Assembly (NCBI GenBank): GCA_037968555.1
Contig: JBBKVS010000299.1
Location: 1 to 64,000, forward strand
Length of the DNA: 64,000 bases
Source: JAWXBM01 sp037968555
GTDB lineage: Bacteria > Pseudomonadota > Gammaproteobacteria > Xanthomonadales > SZUA-36
Direction of reading: 5' to 3'
The notes under the pieces are model-generated. The model had not been told where the DNA came from, ran no database searches, and saw only the letters and a program-made list of their open reading frames with translations. A program made the translations under genes and the position numbers. Of the stretch, positions 17,102 through 26,559 are shown piece after piece (the first letter of the stretch is position 1; every line of letters starts with the position of its first letter).

Positions 17102-20100
17102 GTGACGGATTCGCAGGCATTCGATTTTCTATTGACCAACATGAAACCGGCCGATCCCTTAGGGGATGATATGGATTTGCAGTACCACGCTGATGAGGAG
17201 CAAATCGTACATCGCTTGCTGCAGCTGGCGCGCCAGGATCCCGAAGCCACCGCCCGAATCAACGCGCGCGCTGCCATGCTGGTCAGCCAGGTGCGCTCAC
17301 GCCAATCTGAACAGGGCGTGATGGAAGCCTTCATGATGGAATATGACCTTTCTTCAGAGGAAGGCATTGTGCTGATGTGTTTGGCCGAAGCCCTGTTACG
17401 TATTCCGGATGATGAAACAGCAGAAAAGCTGATCGCGGACAAATTGGGTGATGCAGATTGGGAATCACATATAGGCCGTAGCTCTTCGGTACTGGTCAAT
17501 GCCTCGACCTGGGGGCTGATGCTAACCGGTAAGCTGGTTGCCCTGTCCGAAACCACCAGTGCCAATTTTCGCTCCGCCTTGGCCAGGTTGGTCAATCGCA
17601 GCGGCGAGCCGCTGGTGCGCACCGCCATTCGCCAGGCCATGCGCATTCTGGGATTTCAATACGTCATGGGCCGTACCATAAACGAGGCCTTGAAACGTTC
17701 GCAGAAAAAGGCCAACCGCCAGTATCGCTATTCCTTTGACATGCTGGGTGAAGCGGCCATTACCCAGCACGACGCCGACCGCTACCTGGAATCCTATCGT
17801 TCGGCCATCAAGGCTATTGGCGCAAGTCACAAAGCCGAAGATGTGTTTTCCGCACCCAGTATTTCAGTCAAGCTGTCGGCGCTGCATCCGCGCTTCGAGT
17901 TTGCACATAAAGACCGCGTACTGGAGCAGTTGGTGCCGCGCGTACTGGAACTGGCGCAACTGGCCAAGGCCAATCGAGCGGGATTAACGGTCGACGCCGA
18001 AGAAGCCGACAGGCTGATGCTGGCCCTGGGCGTGTTCTCCGCGGTGTACCAGGACGACTCACTGGCCGATTGGGAAGGCTTTGGCCTGGCTTTACAGTCC
18101 TACCAGAAGCGCGCCATGGCAGAAATTGCATTGCTGGCTGATCTGGCCAGGCGCATAGGGCGACGTATTCCGGTGCGGCTGGTCAAAGGTGCGTATTGGG
18201 ATTCGGAGATCAAGCTGGCTCAGGTTGAGGGTTACACCACCTATCCGGTGTTTACCCGCAAAGCCAATACTGATGTGTCCTACATAGCCTGTGCCCGCCA
18301 GATCCTGGCTGAGCGCCAGGCTTTTTATCCGCAATTTGCTACTCACAACGCACACACCGTGTCGCTGATTACCGAGCTGGCCGGCGACCGGCAGGACTTT
18401 GAATTCCAGCGACTGCACGGCATGGGTGCCGACCTCTATGGCGTGGTTATGCAGGCCGAAGGTTTTCGGCATGCCTGTCGCGTGTATGCGCCAGTGGGCA
18501 GTCACGAAGACCTCTTACCCTACCTGGTGCGGCGTTTGCTGGAAAACGGCTCCAACACCTCGTTTGTTAATCGAATTGTCGACCCGAACATAGCGGCGGA
18601 AAAGGTCGCCGAAGACCCGGTAGAACGGGTTGAACATACCCAGCCGGTGGCACATCCGGGCATACCTTTGCCGCGCCAGCTTTATGGTGCAAACCGGCTG
18701 AATTCGGCTGGAGTCAACTTCGCCAACGAAAGCGAGGTGCAGGCCCTGGCGACTGCCATGCAGGCTTTTGCTGACTCCCGCTGGGATGCCAGTCCGATAG
18801 TGGCGAATATGGCGGGTAGCGACCAGCCTCAAGCCAAAGCCAATCTGAACCCGGCCAATTTCTCTGATCAAATTGGTCAGATTTATGAGGCTACTCCTGC
18901 GGATATTGAACAGGCCATCAACACGGCACGTGCCTTTACCGACGACTGGGATCGCACACCGGTCACTCTGCGGGCTGCCATGCTGGAGAAGGCGGCTGAT
19001 CTGATGGAAGAACGTACGCCGGAATTATTGGCTATTTGCTCGCGGGAAGCTGGCAAAACTCCGCGGGATTGTGTCGCAGAGGTCAGGGAAGCGATCGATT
19101 TCCTGCGTTATTACGCCACGCAGGCAAGGGCGCTATTCGACCAACCTGTGCTCTTGCCGGGTCCCACCGGTGAACGAAATCAACTGTCGCTGCATGGCAA
19201 GGGAGTATTTGTCAGCATCAGTCCGTGGAATTTCCCATTGGCCATATTTACCGGCCAGGTCAGCGCCGCATTGGCTGCTGGAAACACGGTGCTGGCCAAG
19301 CCCGCCGAGCAAACACCTGCGGTTGCGGCGCTGGTCACCCGTATCCTTCACCAGGCCGGTATTCCCCGCGAAGCTTTGCAATTACTGCCCGGTGATGGTG
19401 CGACTGTGGGGGCCGCGCTGACCAGCGATGTTCGGATTGACGGAGTGGTCTTTACCGGTTCGACTGAGACCGCCCGGGTGATCAACCGGACCCTGGCTGG
19501 CCGCGATAGTCCCATTGCCACTTTCATCGCCGAAACCGGTGGCCAGAACGCCATGATCGTGGACAGCTCGGCCTTGCCGGAACAGGTGGTCAAAGATGTG
19601 ATTACCAGTGCTTTTCTGAGCGCCGGTCAACGCTGCTCGGCCGCGCGCGTACTGTTCCTGCAGAGGGATATTGCCCCCCGGGTGCTGGAATTGCTTGCTG
19701 GAGCCATGCAGGAGTTGGTGGTAGGTGATCCGCGCAAACTGCTTACGGATGTTGGGCCTGTGATTGATGAAGATGCATTGGCCATTCTGATTGCCCATGC
19801 TGAGCGCATGGATAAGGCGGGTCGCCTGGTGGCTACTGCGCCCTTGCCAGAGTATGTTTCCGGGCATTTCTTCGCGCCACGCGCTTATGAAATTGCCAGC
19901 CTGGATTTGCTCGAGCGCGAAATATTCGGGCCCATATTGCACGTAATTCAGTATCGGGCCAGAAATATCGATCAGGTTATTGCCGCCATCAATGCGTCCA
20001 ACTATGGACTCACGGTGGGCATACACAGCCGCATAGATCGCAGCCAGGATTACATTGCCAACCGCATCCATGCCGGAAATTGTTACATCAACCGCAATAT

Positions 20101-20269
20101 GGTGGGCGCCGTGGTGGGGGTACAGCCATTTGGTGGCGAACGGCTGTCGGGAACCGGCCCCAAAGCGGGAGGTCCACATTACCTGCAGCGTTTTGCAACC
20201 GAGCGTACTCTGAGTGTCAACACAGCTGCTATGGGTGGCAATGCCAGCCTGCTGGCTCTGGAAGACTGA
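17102..20269 (+). CDS. putA: Bifunctional proline dehydrogenase / L-glutamate gamma-semialdehyde dehydrogenase
   Basis: PutA oxidises proline to glutamate in two steps: an FAD-dependent proline dehydrogenase followed by an NAD-dependent aldehyde dehydrogenase. The 1055-residue protein has the N-terminal arm and helical domain. The TIM-barrel dehydrogenase follows, with VRLVKGAYWDSEIK and YAPVGSHEDLLPYLVRRLLE. The aldehyde dehydrogenase half has a catalytic cysteine at residue 845 in SAGQRCSAARV. There is no ribbon-helix-helix domain before the arm, unlike the roughly 1320-residue E. coli protein, so it should not repress its own gene. The GTG start is set by AGGAG at 17090-17094. It stands alone; gspA follows after 43 bases. 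Confidence 0.97.
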   Translation: MTDSQAFDFLLTNMKPADPLGDDMDLQYHADEEQIVHRLLQLARQDPEATARINARAAMLVSQVRSRQSEQGVMEAFMMEYDLSSEEGIVLMCLAEALLRIPDDETAEKLIADKLGDADWESHIGRSSSVLVNASTWGLMLTGKLVALSETTSANFRSALARLVNRSGEPLVRTAIRQAMRILGFQYVMGRTINEALKRSQKKANRQYRYSFDMLGEAAITQHDADRYLESYRSAIKAIGASHKAEDVFSAPSISVKLSALHPRFEFAHKDRVLEQLVPRVLELAQLAKANRAGLTVDAEEADRLMLALGVFSAVYQDDSLADWEGFGLALQSYQKRAMAEIALLADLARRIGRRIPVRLVKGAYWDSEIKLAQVEGYTTYPVFTRKANTDVSYIACARQILAERQAFYPQFATHNAHTVSLITELAGDRQDFEFQRLHGMGADLYGVVMQAEGFRHACRVYAPVGSHEDLLPYLVRRLLENGSNTSFVNRIVDPNIAAEKVAEDPVERVEHTQPVAHPGIPLPRQLYGANRLNSAGVNFANESEVQALATAMQAFADSRWDASPIVANMAGSDQPQAKANLNPANFSDQIGQIYEATPADIEQAINTARAFTDDWDRTPVTLRAAMLEKAADLMEERTPELLAICSREAGKTPRDCVAEVREAIDFLRYYATQARALFDQPVLLPGPTGERNQLSLHGKGVFVSISPWNFPLAIFTGQVSAALAAGNTVLAKPAEQTPAVAALVTRILHQAGIPREALQLLPGDGATVGAALTSDVRIDGVVFTGSTETARVINRTLAGRDSPIATFIAETGGQNAMIVDSSALPEQVVKDVITSAFLSAGQRCSAARVLFLQRDIAPRVLELLAGAMQELVVGDPRKLLTDVGPVIDEDALAILIAHAERMDKAGRLVATAPLPEYVSGHFFAPRAYEIASLDLLEREIFGPILHVIQYRARNIDQVIAAINASNYGLTVGIHSRIDRSQDYIANRIHAGNCYINRNMVGAVVGVQPFGGERLSGTGPKAGGPHYLQRFATERTLSVNTAAMGGNASLLALED

Positions 20270-20312
20270 TACTCTGTCTGACTGATTCTGCATACACAAC
20301 CGGACTACTGAT

Positions 20313-22148
20313 TTGTACCTGCAACACTTTGGATTAACTGAAGCACCTTTTTCGATCACGCCTGATCCTGCTTTCGTTTATCTGAGCGCCGCGCATAGGG
20401 AAGCATTGGCGCATCTGCTTTATGGTGTAGGCAAGGGTGGTTCCGGTGGTTTTGTGCAGCTGACCGGTGAAGTGGGTACAGGCAAAACCACCATTTGCCG
20501 CTGTCTGCTGGAACAAGTACCGGAAGATACGCTGATTGCGCTGATTTTGAATCCTATGGTCACCCCGCAGGAATTGCTTGCAGCGATTTGCGATGAGTTG
20601 GGTGTTGACATCAGCCAGGCTGGAGACAGCAGCAAAAAAATGGTGGATGCGCTCAATCACTACCTCCTGCAGCAATATGCCGCTGGCAAACGGGTAGTGG
20701 TGGTCATCGATGAAGCGCAAAACCTCAGCCCGCAAGCGCTCGAGCAAGTGCGCCTGTTGACCAATCTGGAAACGGCCAAGCACAAGCTGTTGCAGATGGT
20801 TTTGTTGGGCCAGCCGGAGTTGCGGCAATTACTGCAACGGCAGAATCTTCGCCAGTTGGCCCAGCGCATCACGGCGCGCTATCACTTGGCACCCCTGAAC
20901 GAAGCTGAGACTTTTGCTTATATCAAACACCGTATGAGGGTCGCCGGCGCGCGCCAGAGCCACTTCAACAAAGCAGCACTGAAAGCCATCTATCGCCGTT
21001 CCGGTGGCGTGCCGCGTTTGATCAATATCATTGCCGATCGTGCCCTGTCCGGTGCTTATGCCCAGGAGAAAGAACAGGTCCATGCTGCGCTGGTGCACGC
21101 TGCAGCCAATGAGGTGCAACCCAGTGAACAGCGGGTGACCCAGCGCAGCAGTCTGAGTTTCGCCCTGGTTGCAATTGCGGTACTGGCCATAGGCGGGCTG
21201 TTTTTGGCCTGGCAGCAACATTGGTTGAGTTTCGGGCCGGGTCAGAGCGCTACGCAGGACGCTATTGCCAGCCAGGTCCCGGGGCCTGAAAAGCGGGGCA
21301 CTGGCAAGTCTTCTGTCGATTCCAAGTCAGCTGCGCAGATATCTGAGTCTGGTCGTGAAACAGGCAATCCACCCCAGACTGGGCTGGTTACGCCAAGCAC
21401 TAATGTGGCTGCGGTGGATGTGAGTTCAGCACCCACTGCCCTGGCGAGCCAATCTGTGGGAGCCCTGAGCGGCAAGTCCGCAGGAAGCTTGCCCCTGCGA
21501 GACCCACAGTGGACATATCAGAATTCGCTGGTCAGCCAGGCTTTGCGAGAAGATTGGTTGGCTGACCAACATTTATTGGCCTACCCGGCGCTGGCTCAAC
21601 TTTGGCAGGAGCCCAGCCAGGCCAAGGCTGTATTGCTGGCTTGTGAGGGTGCCAAGGCCAGTGGATTTGCCTGTTTGACAGAGCGTGGCAATTGGGCCAG
21701 GGTGAAAATTCTGGGTTTGCCCGTCATACTGATATTGCGCGCCAATGGTGATAAACACGTGTTATTGCGCGGTATCAGCGGCCAGCACATTTTGCTGGGT
21801 GCCGGTTCCAGTCCGCAATGGTTCCAGCGCGACAAGGTAGACGAATTGTGGATGGGGGAATATATCGTGGCCTGGCCGCAATCGCCGGATTGGCCGGAAC
21901 AAATTCGTCGCGGTGACCGCAATGCGGCTGTGGATATCATCTTCAGCATGGCGGCCATGGCCGAACCTCCATGGCAAGGTCAGGCCCAGGGCCAGTTTGA
22001 CCTGCAGTTTGAAAATTGGCTCAAAAATTTCCAGCATAGCCAGGGCTTATTGGCTGATGGCATAGTTGGCCCACAAACACTGTTGTACCTGATGGCTCCG
22101 GGAATTTCTGAACCCCGCCTTGAATTGGAAAACCGGGAAGGTTCCTGA
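20313..22148 (+). CDS. gspA: ExeA/GspA-type secretion ATPase with peptidoglycan-binding domain
   Basis: GspA-type proteins couple ATP hydrolysis to placement of the type II secretion secretin through the cell wall. The 611-residue product starts with the family motif YLQHFGLTEAPFSITPDP from a TTG codon. It has Walker A TGEVGTGKTT (51-60), Walker B VVVVIDEAQ (128-136), one membrane helix near 281-300, a proline- and serine-rich periplasmic stretch, and a C-terminal peptidoglycan-binding fold (about 550-600: QGLLADGIVGPQTLLYLM). Few bases match a ribosome binding site, so translation may be weak. gspB follows after two bases. No other gsp gene is in the window. Confidence 0.92.
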   Translation: MYLQHFGLTEAPFSITPDPAFVYLSAAHREALAHLLYGVGKGGSGGFVQLTGEVGTGKTTICRCLLEQVPEDTLIALILNPMVTPQELLAAICDELGVDISQAGDSSKKMVDALNHYLLQQYAAGKRVVVVIDEAQNLSPQALEQVRLLTNLETAKHKLLQMVLLGQPELRQLLQRQNLRQLAQRITARYHLAPLNEAETFAYIKHRMRVAGARQSHFNKAALKAIYRRSGGVPRLINIIADRALSGAYAQEKEQVHAALVHAAANEVQPSEQRVTQRSSLSFALVAIAVLAIGGLFLAWQQHWLSFGPGQSATQDAIASQVPGPEKRGTGKSSVDSKSAAQISESGRETGNPPQTGLVTPSTNVAAVDVSSAPTALASQSVGALSGKSAGSLPLRDPQWTYQNSLVSQALREDWLADQHLLAYPALAQLWQEPSQAKAVLLACEGAKASGFACLTERGNWARVKILGLPVILILRANGDKHVLLRGISGQHILLGAGSSPQWFQRDKVDELWMGEYIVAWPQSPDWPEQIRRGDRNAAVDIIFSMAAMAEPPWQGQAQGQFDLQFENWLKNFQHSQGLLADGIVGPQTLLYLMAPGISEPRLELENREGS

Positions 22149-22150
22149 TT

Positions 22151-22969
22151 ATGTCTATTTTGCTGGATGCGCTGAAGCGCTCTGAATCGCAACGTGAACT
22201 CGGCAGCGTGCCGACTCTGCAGACCAGTACTGACTCCCTTGGGCTGGGCGCTGAACAGGCGCCTGCCTGGGTAAGCATGGTTATGGTGTTGTTGGCTGCG
22301 GGCAGTATGAGTTGGTTGGGCCTGCAACAATTCGAACTCCCGGATGAGAAACTGGCACCGAAATTGCCACAGCAAACAGCAGATTCAACTCCTGCCGAGG
22401 ACGGCTCTGAATCGCCAGCGGAGGCAGAAAGTAACAGCCCACCAGTAAAAGAGAAAAGCGTTCTGCCCGTATTCACTGGCGCTACGGTTTTGAATTCGGA
22501 CAAGGCCAACGCTGAGAAAGCTAAAGCCGAGGCGCAAGCCAGAGCGGGTAGCGATGTCCGCAACTATACTGCACCGGCACAAGCATCCAGTGAGCCCACC
22601 CGCGACAACGCGGTACGCCAGTCTGAATTGACCAATGTTGAAATCGCCGCGCGTGCAGGGGCTGAAATGACTCCGGCGCAACGGGCGGCCCAGCAGCTTT
22701 CGTCAGCGGGCTCCAAAACGGCAGCAGATGAATATGAACCGGACATCATCAGCTACTGGCAGGTGCCGGAATCCATGCGTGAAGGCTTGCCGGATTTACG
22801 CATCTCGGTACTTGTGTTTGCTGAACAGTCCGAGAACCGCTTCCTGCTGCTGAACGGTGAACGCTTGCGTGAGGGTGATGAATTGTCCAATGGTTTGCTA
22901 CTGGAAGAAATCAGGCGCGACCGGGCAATCTTCAATTACAGGAACTATCGCTTTTATCTCAAGAGCTGA
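22151..22969 (+). CDS. gspB: General secretion pathway protein B
   Basis: GspB partners GspA in secretin assembly. The 272-residue protein has a short cytoplasmic start (MSILLDALKRSESQRELG), one membrane helix at about 40-58, a long low-complexity periplasmic linker rich in Ala, Glu and Ser, and a C-terminal GspB domain (about 212-272) with RISVLVFAEQSENRFLLLNG. It begins two bases after gspA. Confidence 0.9.
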   Translation: MSILLDALKRSESQRELGSVPTLQTSTDSLGLGAEQAPAWVSMVMVLLAAGSMSWLGLQQFELPDEKLAPKLPQQTADSTPAEDGSESPAEAESNSPPVKEKSVLPVFTGATVLNSDKANAEKAKAEAQARAGSDVRNYTAPAQASSEPTRDNAVRQSELTNVEIAARAGAEMTPAQRAAQQLSSAGSKTAADEYEPDIISYWQVPESMREGLPDLRISVLVFAEQSENRFLLLNGERLREGDELSNGLLLEEIRRDRAIFNYRNYRFYLKS

Positions 22970-22971
22970 GT

Positions 22972-23679
22972 TTGGCCAACTCAGCAAATATGGGGATCGT
23001 CACCAACTGGTCAGCTGCTGGCCCATCCAACCCCTATGCCATAGTCAGCATTTCCCTGGTCTGCGTGGTCATGCTTAGCCTCTATTCAATGTCCGGCCCC
23101 TTATTGCAACAGGCGCTGATCGATGTGTTGGGTATGCAGCCACAGGCTATTGCGGAATTGATTCATTCTGACACCCGGAGTTGGTGGAATTATCCGGCCA
23201 TCACGGTGCTGACTGCTATAGTGGTGCACGCCAACTGGCTGCACCTGGCGGGTAACATGGCCTATCTGTGGGTGTTTGGTTTACCCTTGGAAAGCCGCTT
23301 GGGAACCTTGCCATTCTTGTTGATTTTCATCGCCGGTGGTGCGCTGGCCAATATCACCGTAGCGCTTAGCCTGGACCAACTCGAAACTCCCATCATAGGG
23401 GCCAGCGGGGCGGTGTCTGCGGTGGTGGGGTGTTACCTGGGGCTTTTGCCTTCACGACAAATAGGCCTGTTCCTGCCTCTGGGCTTGTACTTACAGTTTG
23501 CCCAGGTGCCTTCCTTGCTGGTGATTGGCTCCTGGTTTACTTTGCAGTTGCTTTATACCGTGTTTGGCCCCATTAATGCGGCAGTGGCCTGGTGGAATCA
23601 CCTGGCCGGATTCGCACTCGGCCTCAGTCTGATGTTGTTGTACCGGGCATTACGACAATTTCGGGTCCAGGCCCCATAA
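22972..23679 (+). CDS. Rhomboid family intramembrane serine protease
   Basis: Rhomboids cleave substrates within the membrane. The 235-residue protein has about six hydrophobic segments. It carries the loop-1 and helix-2 signature HANWLHLAGNMAYLWVFG, the catalytic-serine motif GASGAVSA, and a histidine in the last helix (WWNHLAGFALG), giving the Ser-His dyad. The start is either TTG 22972, two bases after gspB and behind AAGAG, or ATG 22990; I kept TTG. The substrate is unknown, and the link with gspAB may be only positional. Confidence 0.9.
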   Translation: MANSANMGIVTNWSAAGPSNPYAIVSISLVCVVMLSLYSMSGPLLQQALIDVLGMQPQAIAELIHSDTRSWWNYPAITVLTAIVVHANWLHLAGNMAYLWVFGLPLESRLGTLPFLLIFIAGGALANITVALSLDQLETPIIGASGAVSAVVGCYLGLLPSRQIGLFLPLGLYLQFAQVPSLLVIGSWFTLQLLYTVFGPINAAVAWWNHLAGFALGLSLMLLYRALRQFRVQAP

Positions 23680-23703
23680 AACAAAACGAGTTATTACTTT
23701 ACC

Positions 23704-24030
23704 ATGGCGCGAAAAACACCCTTATACAAAGTCATCTTCTTCAACCATGGCAAAGTCTATGAGTTATTCAGCGAAAGTGTTGGCAGCAGTGGTATCTGGG
23801 GTTTTATCGAAGTGAGTGAGTTGGTTTTTGAAACCGGCGAAGGCCTGGTGGTAGACCCTACCGAGGAAAAAATGCGCCAGGAGTTTTCCGGAGCCCGTGT
23901 TTTGCACCTGCCTTTGCAAAGCATAGTGCGAATAGAAGAAGTGGAAAAACGCGGTAAATGCATGATCCGCGACCGCGAATCCGGAGAAAAAGTCACGCCT
24001 TTTCCGATTTCTCCACCCGCACGCAATTGA
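23704..24030 (+). CDS. DUF1820 family protein
   Basis: A 108-residue soluble protein of the small conserved DUF1820 family found in gammaproteobacteria. It shows the family pattern YKVIFFNHGKVYELF, a WGFIEV segment and a positively charged C-terminus. No catalytic motif is apparent and the function is not known. It converges with ctpA, whose stop lies 11 bases away. Confidence 0.85.
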   Translation: MARKTPLYKVIFFNHGKVYELFSESVGSSGIWGFIEVSELVFETGEGLVVDPTEEKMRQEFSGARVLHLPLQSIVRIEEVEKRGKCMIRDRESGEKVTPFPISPPARN

Positions 24031-24041
24031 GCAGGGATTCC

Positions 24042-25361
24042 TCAGCTGTCGGCTCTGCGCGACAGCAGTGTCGCTCCGCGCAATAGGCGCAAAGCCTGGT
24101 ACAAGGGAAAATCGTCTTCCGGTTTTACTGTTTCTTCCGCATCTTTGCTTTTGAAATCACTGCGCGATTCAAGGTGGCGTTCAAGATCTGCTTCGCGTGG
24201 CCTGTCATCGCTAACCGTCACAGTCTTCATATGTTGTTCTACGGACTGATCAGGCACGATGCCCTCGGCCTGGATAGATCGTCCTGAAGGTGTGAAATAG
24301 CGTGCAGTGGTTAGCTTGATACCACCTCCATTGCGCATGGGTAACACGGTTTGTACCGAGCCTTTGCCAAAAGTCCTTTCACCCATCAGCAAGGCTCTGC
24401 CGTGATCCTGCAAGGCTCCGGCCACAACTTCGGACGCTGATGCGGAACCCCGGTCAACCAGCAACACTACGGGCGTGTTCGGGAACCATTGGCCGGGCTG
24501 GGCAGTGAACTCCATATGCATGCTGGCATTGCGCCCGCGTATGGAAACTATGGTGCCACTGTCGAGGAAGCCATCAGCAATATCCACTGCAGATTGCAGC
24601 ACGCCGCCCGGGTTATCACGCAAGTCCAGTACCACGCCTCTAATAGGTTTGCCTTCGGCCTGAATGGACTCAATGGAAGCTTGCAGGTCAGTGGCGCTGT
24701 CGCGGTGAAAGTAACCGAGACTGAAATAGGCGATATCATCGGCAAACAAGCGGGCCTTCAGTGCCGGTATTTTCAAGACCTGGCGTTGCAATAACTTGGT
24801 GCTCGTTTCTCCTGTTGAAGTCATTACTACCACTTCGACTTCGCTGCCGGGTGGGCCGCTGAGTTCATCAATAGACTCTTGTAATATGCGTCCCTTTACC
24901 GCTTTCCCCGCAATGGAGGTGAACACGTCGCCCGGATTGATGCCGGCCGAATCAGCCGGGCTGGGCACCAGCACTTTGCGAACCACGATGCGACCGGCTT
25001 CTGCCGCGACATCCACGCCCACTCCCACATACTCGCCGCGCGCATTGTGATCCAGATCTTCGTAATCGTCGCCGGGTAAATAAGCCGAGTGCGGGTCCAA
25101 CTTGGACAGCATGCCGCTGATGGCGGCCTCCAGCAGTTCTTTGTCGTCTACATCTTCCACGTAGTTTTTTCTGACCTGGTTGAACACATCGGTGAAGGTG
25201 CGCAAATCATCCAGGCTGAGGGTCGTGCTTGCGGCTGTTTTTGGTAACGAATCCAGGTCTTCATCCTGTGCTGCAAGGCTCAGGCTGAAGAACAGCAGGG
25301 TAAAACTGAGCAGCAAGATGCCGCGGAAATTCCGATACGGTTGGGCACAGCTTGTTTGCAT
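24042..25361 (-). CDS. ctpA: C-terminal processing peptidase (S41 family)
   Basis: Periplasmic tail-specific serine protease. The 439-residue protein has an N-terminal signal segment (GILLLSFTLLFFSLSLAAQ), a PDZ domain (about 95-185), and the S41 catalytic domain. The nucleophile serine lies in DRGSASASEVVAGAL and the general-base lysine in FGKGSVQT. In many gammaproteobacteria such a gene follows envC, as here with a 13-base gap. It may trim cell-wall enzymes or their regulators; that role is inferred. Confidence 0.94.
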   Translation of the reverse strand: MQTSCAQPYRNFRGILLLSFTLLFFSLSLAAQDEDLDSLPKTAASTTLSLDDLRTFTDVFNQVRKNYVEDVDDKELLEAAISGMLSKLDPHSAYLPGDDYEDLDHNARGEYVGVGVDVAAEAGRIVVRKVLVPSPADSAGINPGDVFTSIAGKAVKGRILQESIDELSGPPGSEVEVVVMTSTGETSTKLLQRQVLKIPALKARLFADDIAYFSLGYFHRDSATDLQASIESIQAEGKPIRGVVLDLRDNPGGVLQSAVDIADGFLDSGTIVSIRGRNASMHMEFTAQPGQWFPNTPVVLLVDRGSASASEVVAGALQDHGRALLMGERTFGKGSVQTVLPMRNGGGIKLTTARYFTPSGRSIQAEGIVPDQSVEQHMKTVTVSDDRPREADLERHLESRSDFKSKDAEETVKPEDDFPLYQALRLLRGATLLSRRADS

Positions 25362-25374
25362 GATTATCAGACTC

Positions 25375-26553
25375 CTACCTCTTAAGCCAGGCTGCCGGGT
25401 CTAGCGCCTTGCCATCTTTCCTCAGCTCAAAATACAGCCCCTGCTCGCCGGAATTATTGCTACCCACGGTGGCGATTATGCTGCCGGGTTCAACCCAGTC
25501 CCCCACTTCCCACAACAGGCTTTCATTGTAGCCGTATAGGCTCATGAATCCTTCGCCATGGTCAATGATGATCATCAGCCCATAACCGCGTAACCAGTCG
25601 GCAAAAGCCACCCGGCCGTATGCAATGGATGATACTTCACTGCCGGGACGGGCATCGAATACCCAGCCTTGCCAATACATGCCACCACTCCGTTGTTGGC
25701 CAAAAGCTTTACGTACTTTGGCCTGCACCGGAGTAGCCAGACGCCCTTTTTGTGCGCTGACAGAAACATGCTGGCCGAGATTGGCGGGTATATCAGCCAG
25801 CACATCGCTGAGTTTTTCCAGCAGTTTTTCCAGGTCTTGACGATTCTGTTCAAATTCTTTCAATTGTGCCTCGCCCGTGCCTATCTGCTGCTGCAACTTG
25901 GCCAATACCGTTTGTCGCAATGCCCTCTGTTGCTCTTTTTTCTGCAGTTCCTGCTGCTGCAATTCCTGCGCACTGGCTATGGTTTGCAGTTGCAATTCTA
26001 TGCTCAGGTAAATGGCTTCGAGGTTGGCCAGGGTTGCCCTTAACTGCTCGATTCTGCGTGCCTGGGCCTGGTTGATATGTTCGTAATAAGCCAGCATGCG
26101 GCTGAGTTCAGCAGCATTGTCCTGGTTGAATACCAGCTTGATTCGGGACTGTCGTGTCAGGCGGTAGGTGTCACTGACCTGCTTGGCCAATTGTTGTTGG
26201 TCCAGTTGCAGTTGCTGCAACTGTTGTTCGCGTTCCTTTTCCAGCCTGGCAAGCTCAGCACCTTGTTCAGCCAATTGTGCTTCCAGTGCCCGAATGGCCT
26301 GGCTGGACTGCTGCAGGGAAAGATCAAGCTGCTTCAATTGCTGCTGTTCTGCCTGGTGATCAGAGCGTGCTGCGGTCAGGCTGTGCTGCAAAGCCTGTAT
26401 TTCCTTCTGCAACTGCTGCAGTTGTTGTTCCACTTCCTGCTGGCGGGGAGTACTTGCGGATTCCTTTTGAGCTTGCAGGGTTGTCACCTGGCACATGCAC
26501 AGCGCCAGCAAGCCAACTGCCGCATAGTGACGGGTTAAACTCAAAAGTTGCAT
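25375..26553 (-). CDS. envC: Murein hydrolase activator EnvC
   Basis: EnvC activates septal amidases and is recruited by FtsX, whose gene is also in this window. The 392-residue protein has a signal peptide, a long glutamine-rich coiled coil (about 30-260), and a C-terminal LytM domain. The domain lacks the usual HxH zinc ligands (it reads GLYFELRKDGKALDP), as expected for a non-catalytic activator. It sits six bases after gpmI and before ctpA, so the three form one operon. Confidence 0.94.
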   Translation of the reverse strand: MQLLSLTRHYAAVGLLALCMCQVTTLQAQKESASTPRQQEVEQQLQQLQKEIQALQHSLTAARSDHQAEQQQLKQLDLSLQQSSQAIRALEAQLAEQGAELARLEKEREQQLQQLQLDQQQLAKQVSDTYRLTRQSRIKLVFNQDNAAELSRMLAYYEHINQAQARRIEQLRATLANLEAIYLSIELQLQTIASAQELQQQELQKKEQQRALRQTVLAKLQQQIGTGEAQLKEFEQNRQDLEKLLEKLSDVLADIPANLGQHVSVSAQKGRLATPVQAKVRKAFGQQRSGGMYWQGWVFDARPGSEVSSIAYGRVAFADWLRGYGLMIIIDHGEGFMSLYGYNESLLWEVGDWVEPGSIIATVGSNNSGEQGLYFELRKDGKALDPAAWLKR

Positions 26554-26559
26554 TGCATG

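Noticed and set aside
19382..20359. Long minus-strand open frame opposite putA
   Set aside because: It is antisense to the conserved aldehyde dehydrogenase half of PutA and has no family features.
20281..23679. Type II secretion operon
   Set aside because: Only gspA and gspB are present; the following gene is a rhomboid and no other gsp gene lies in the window.
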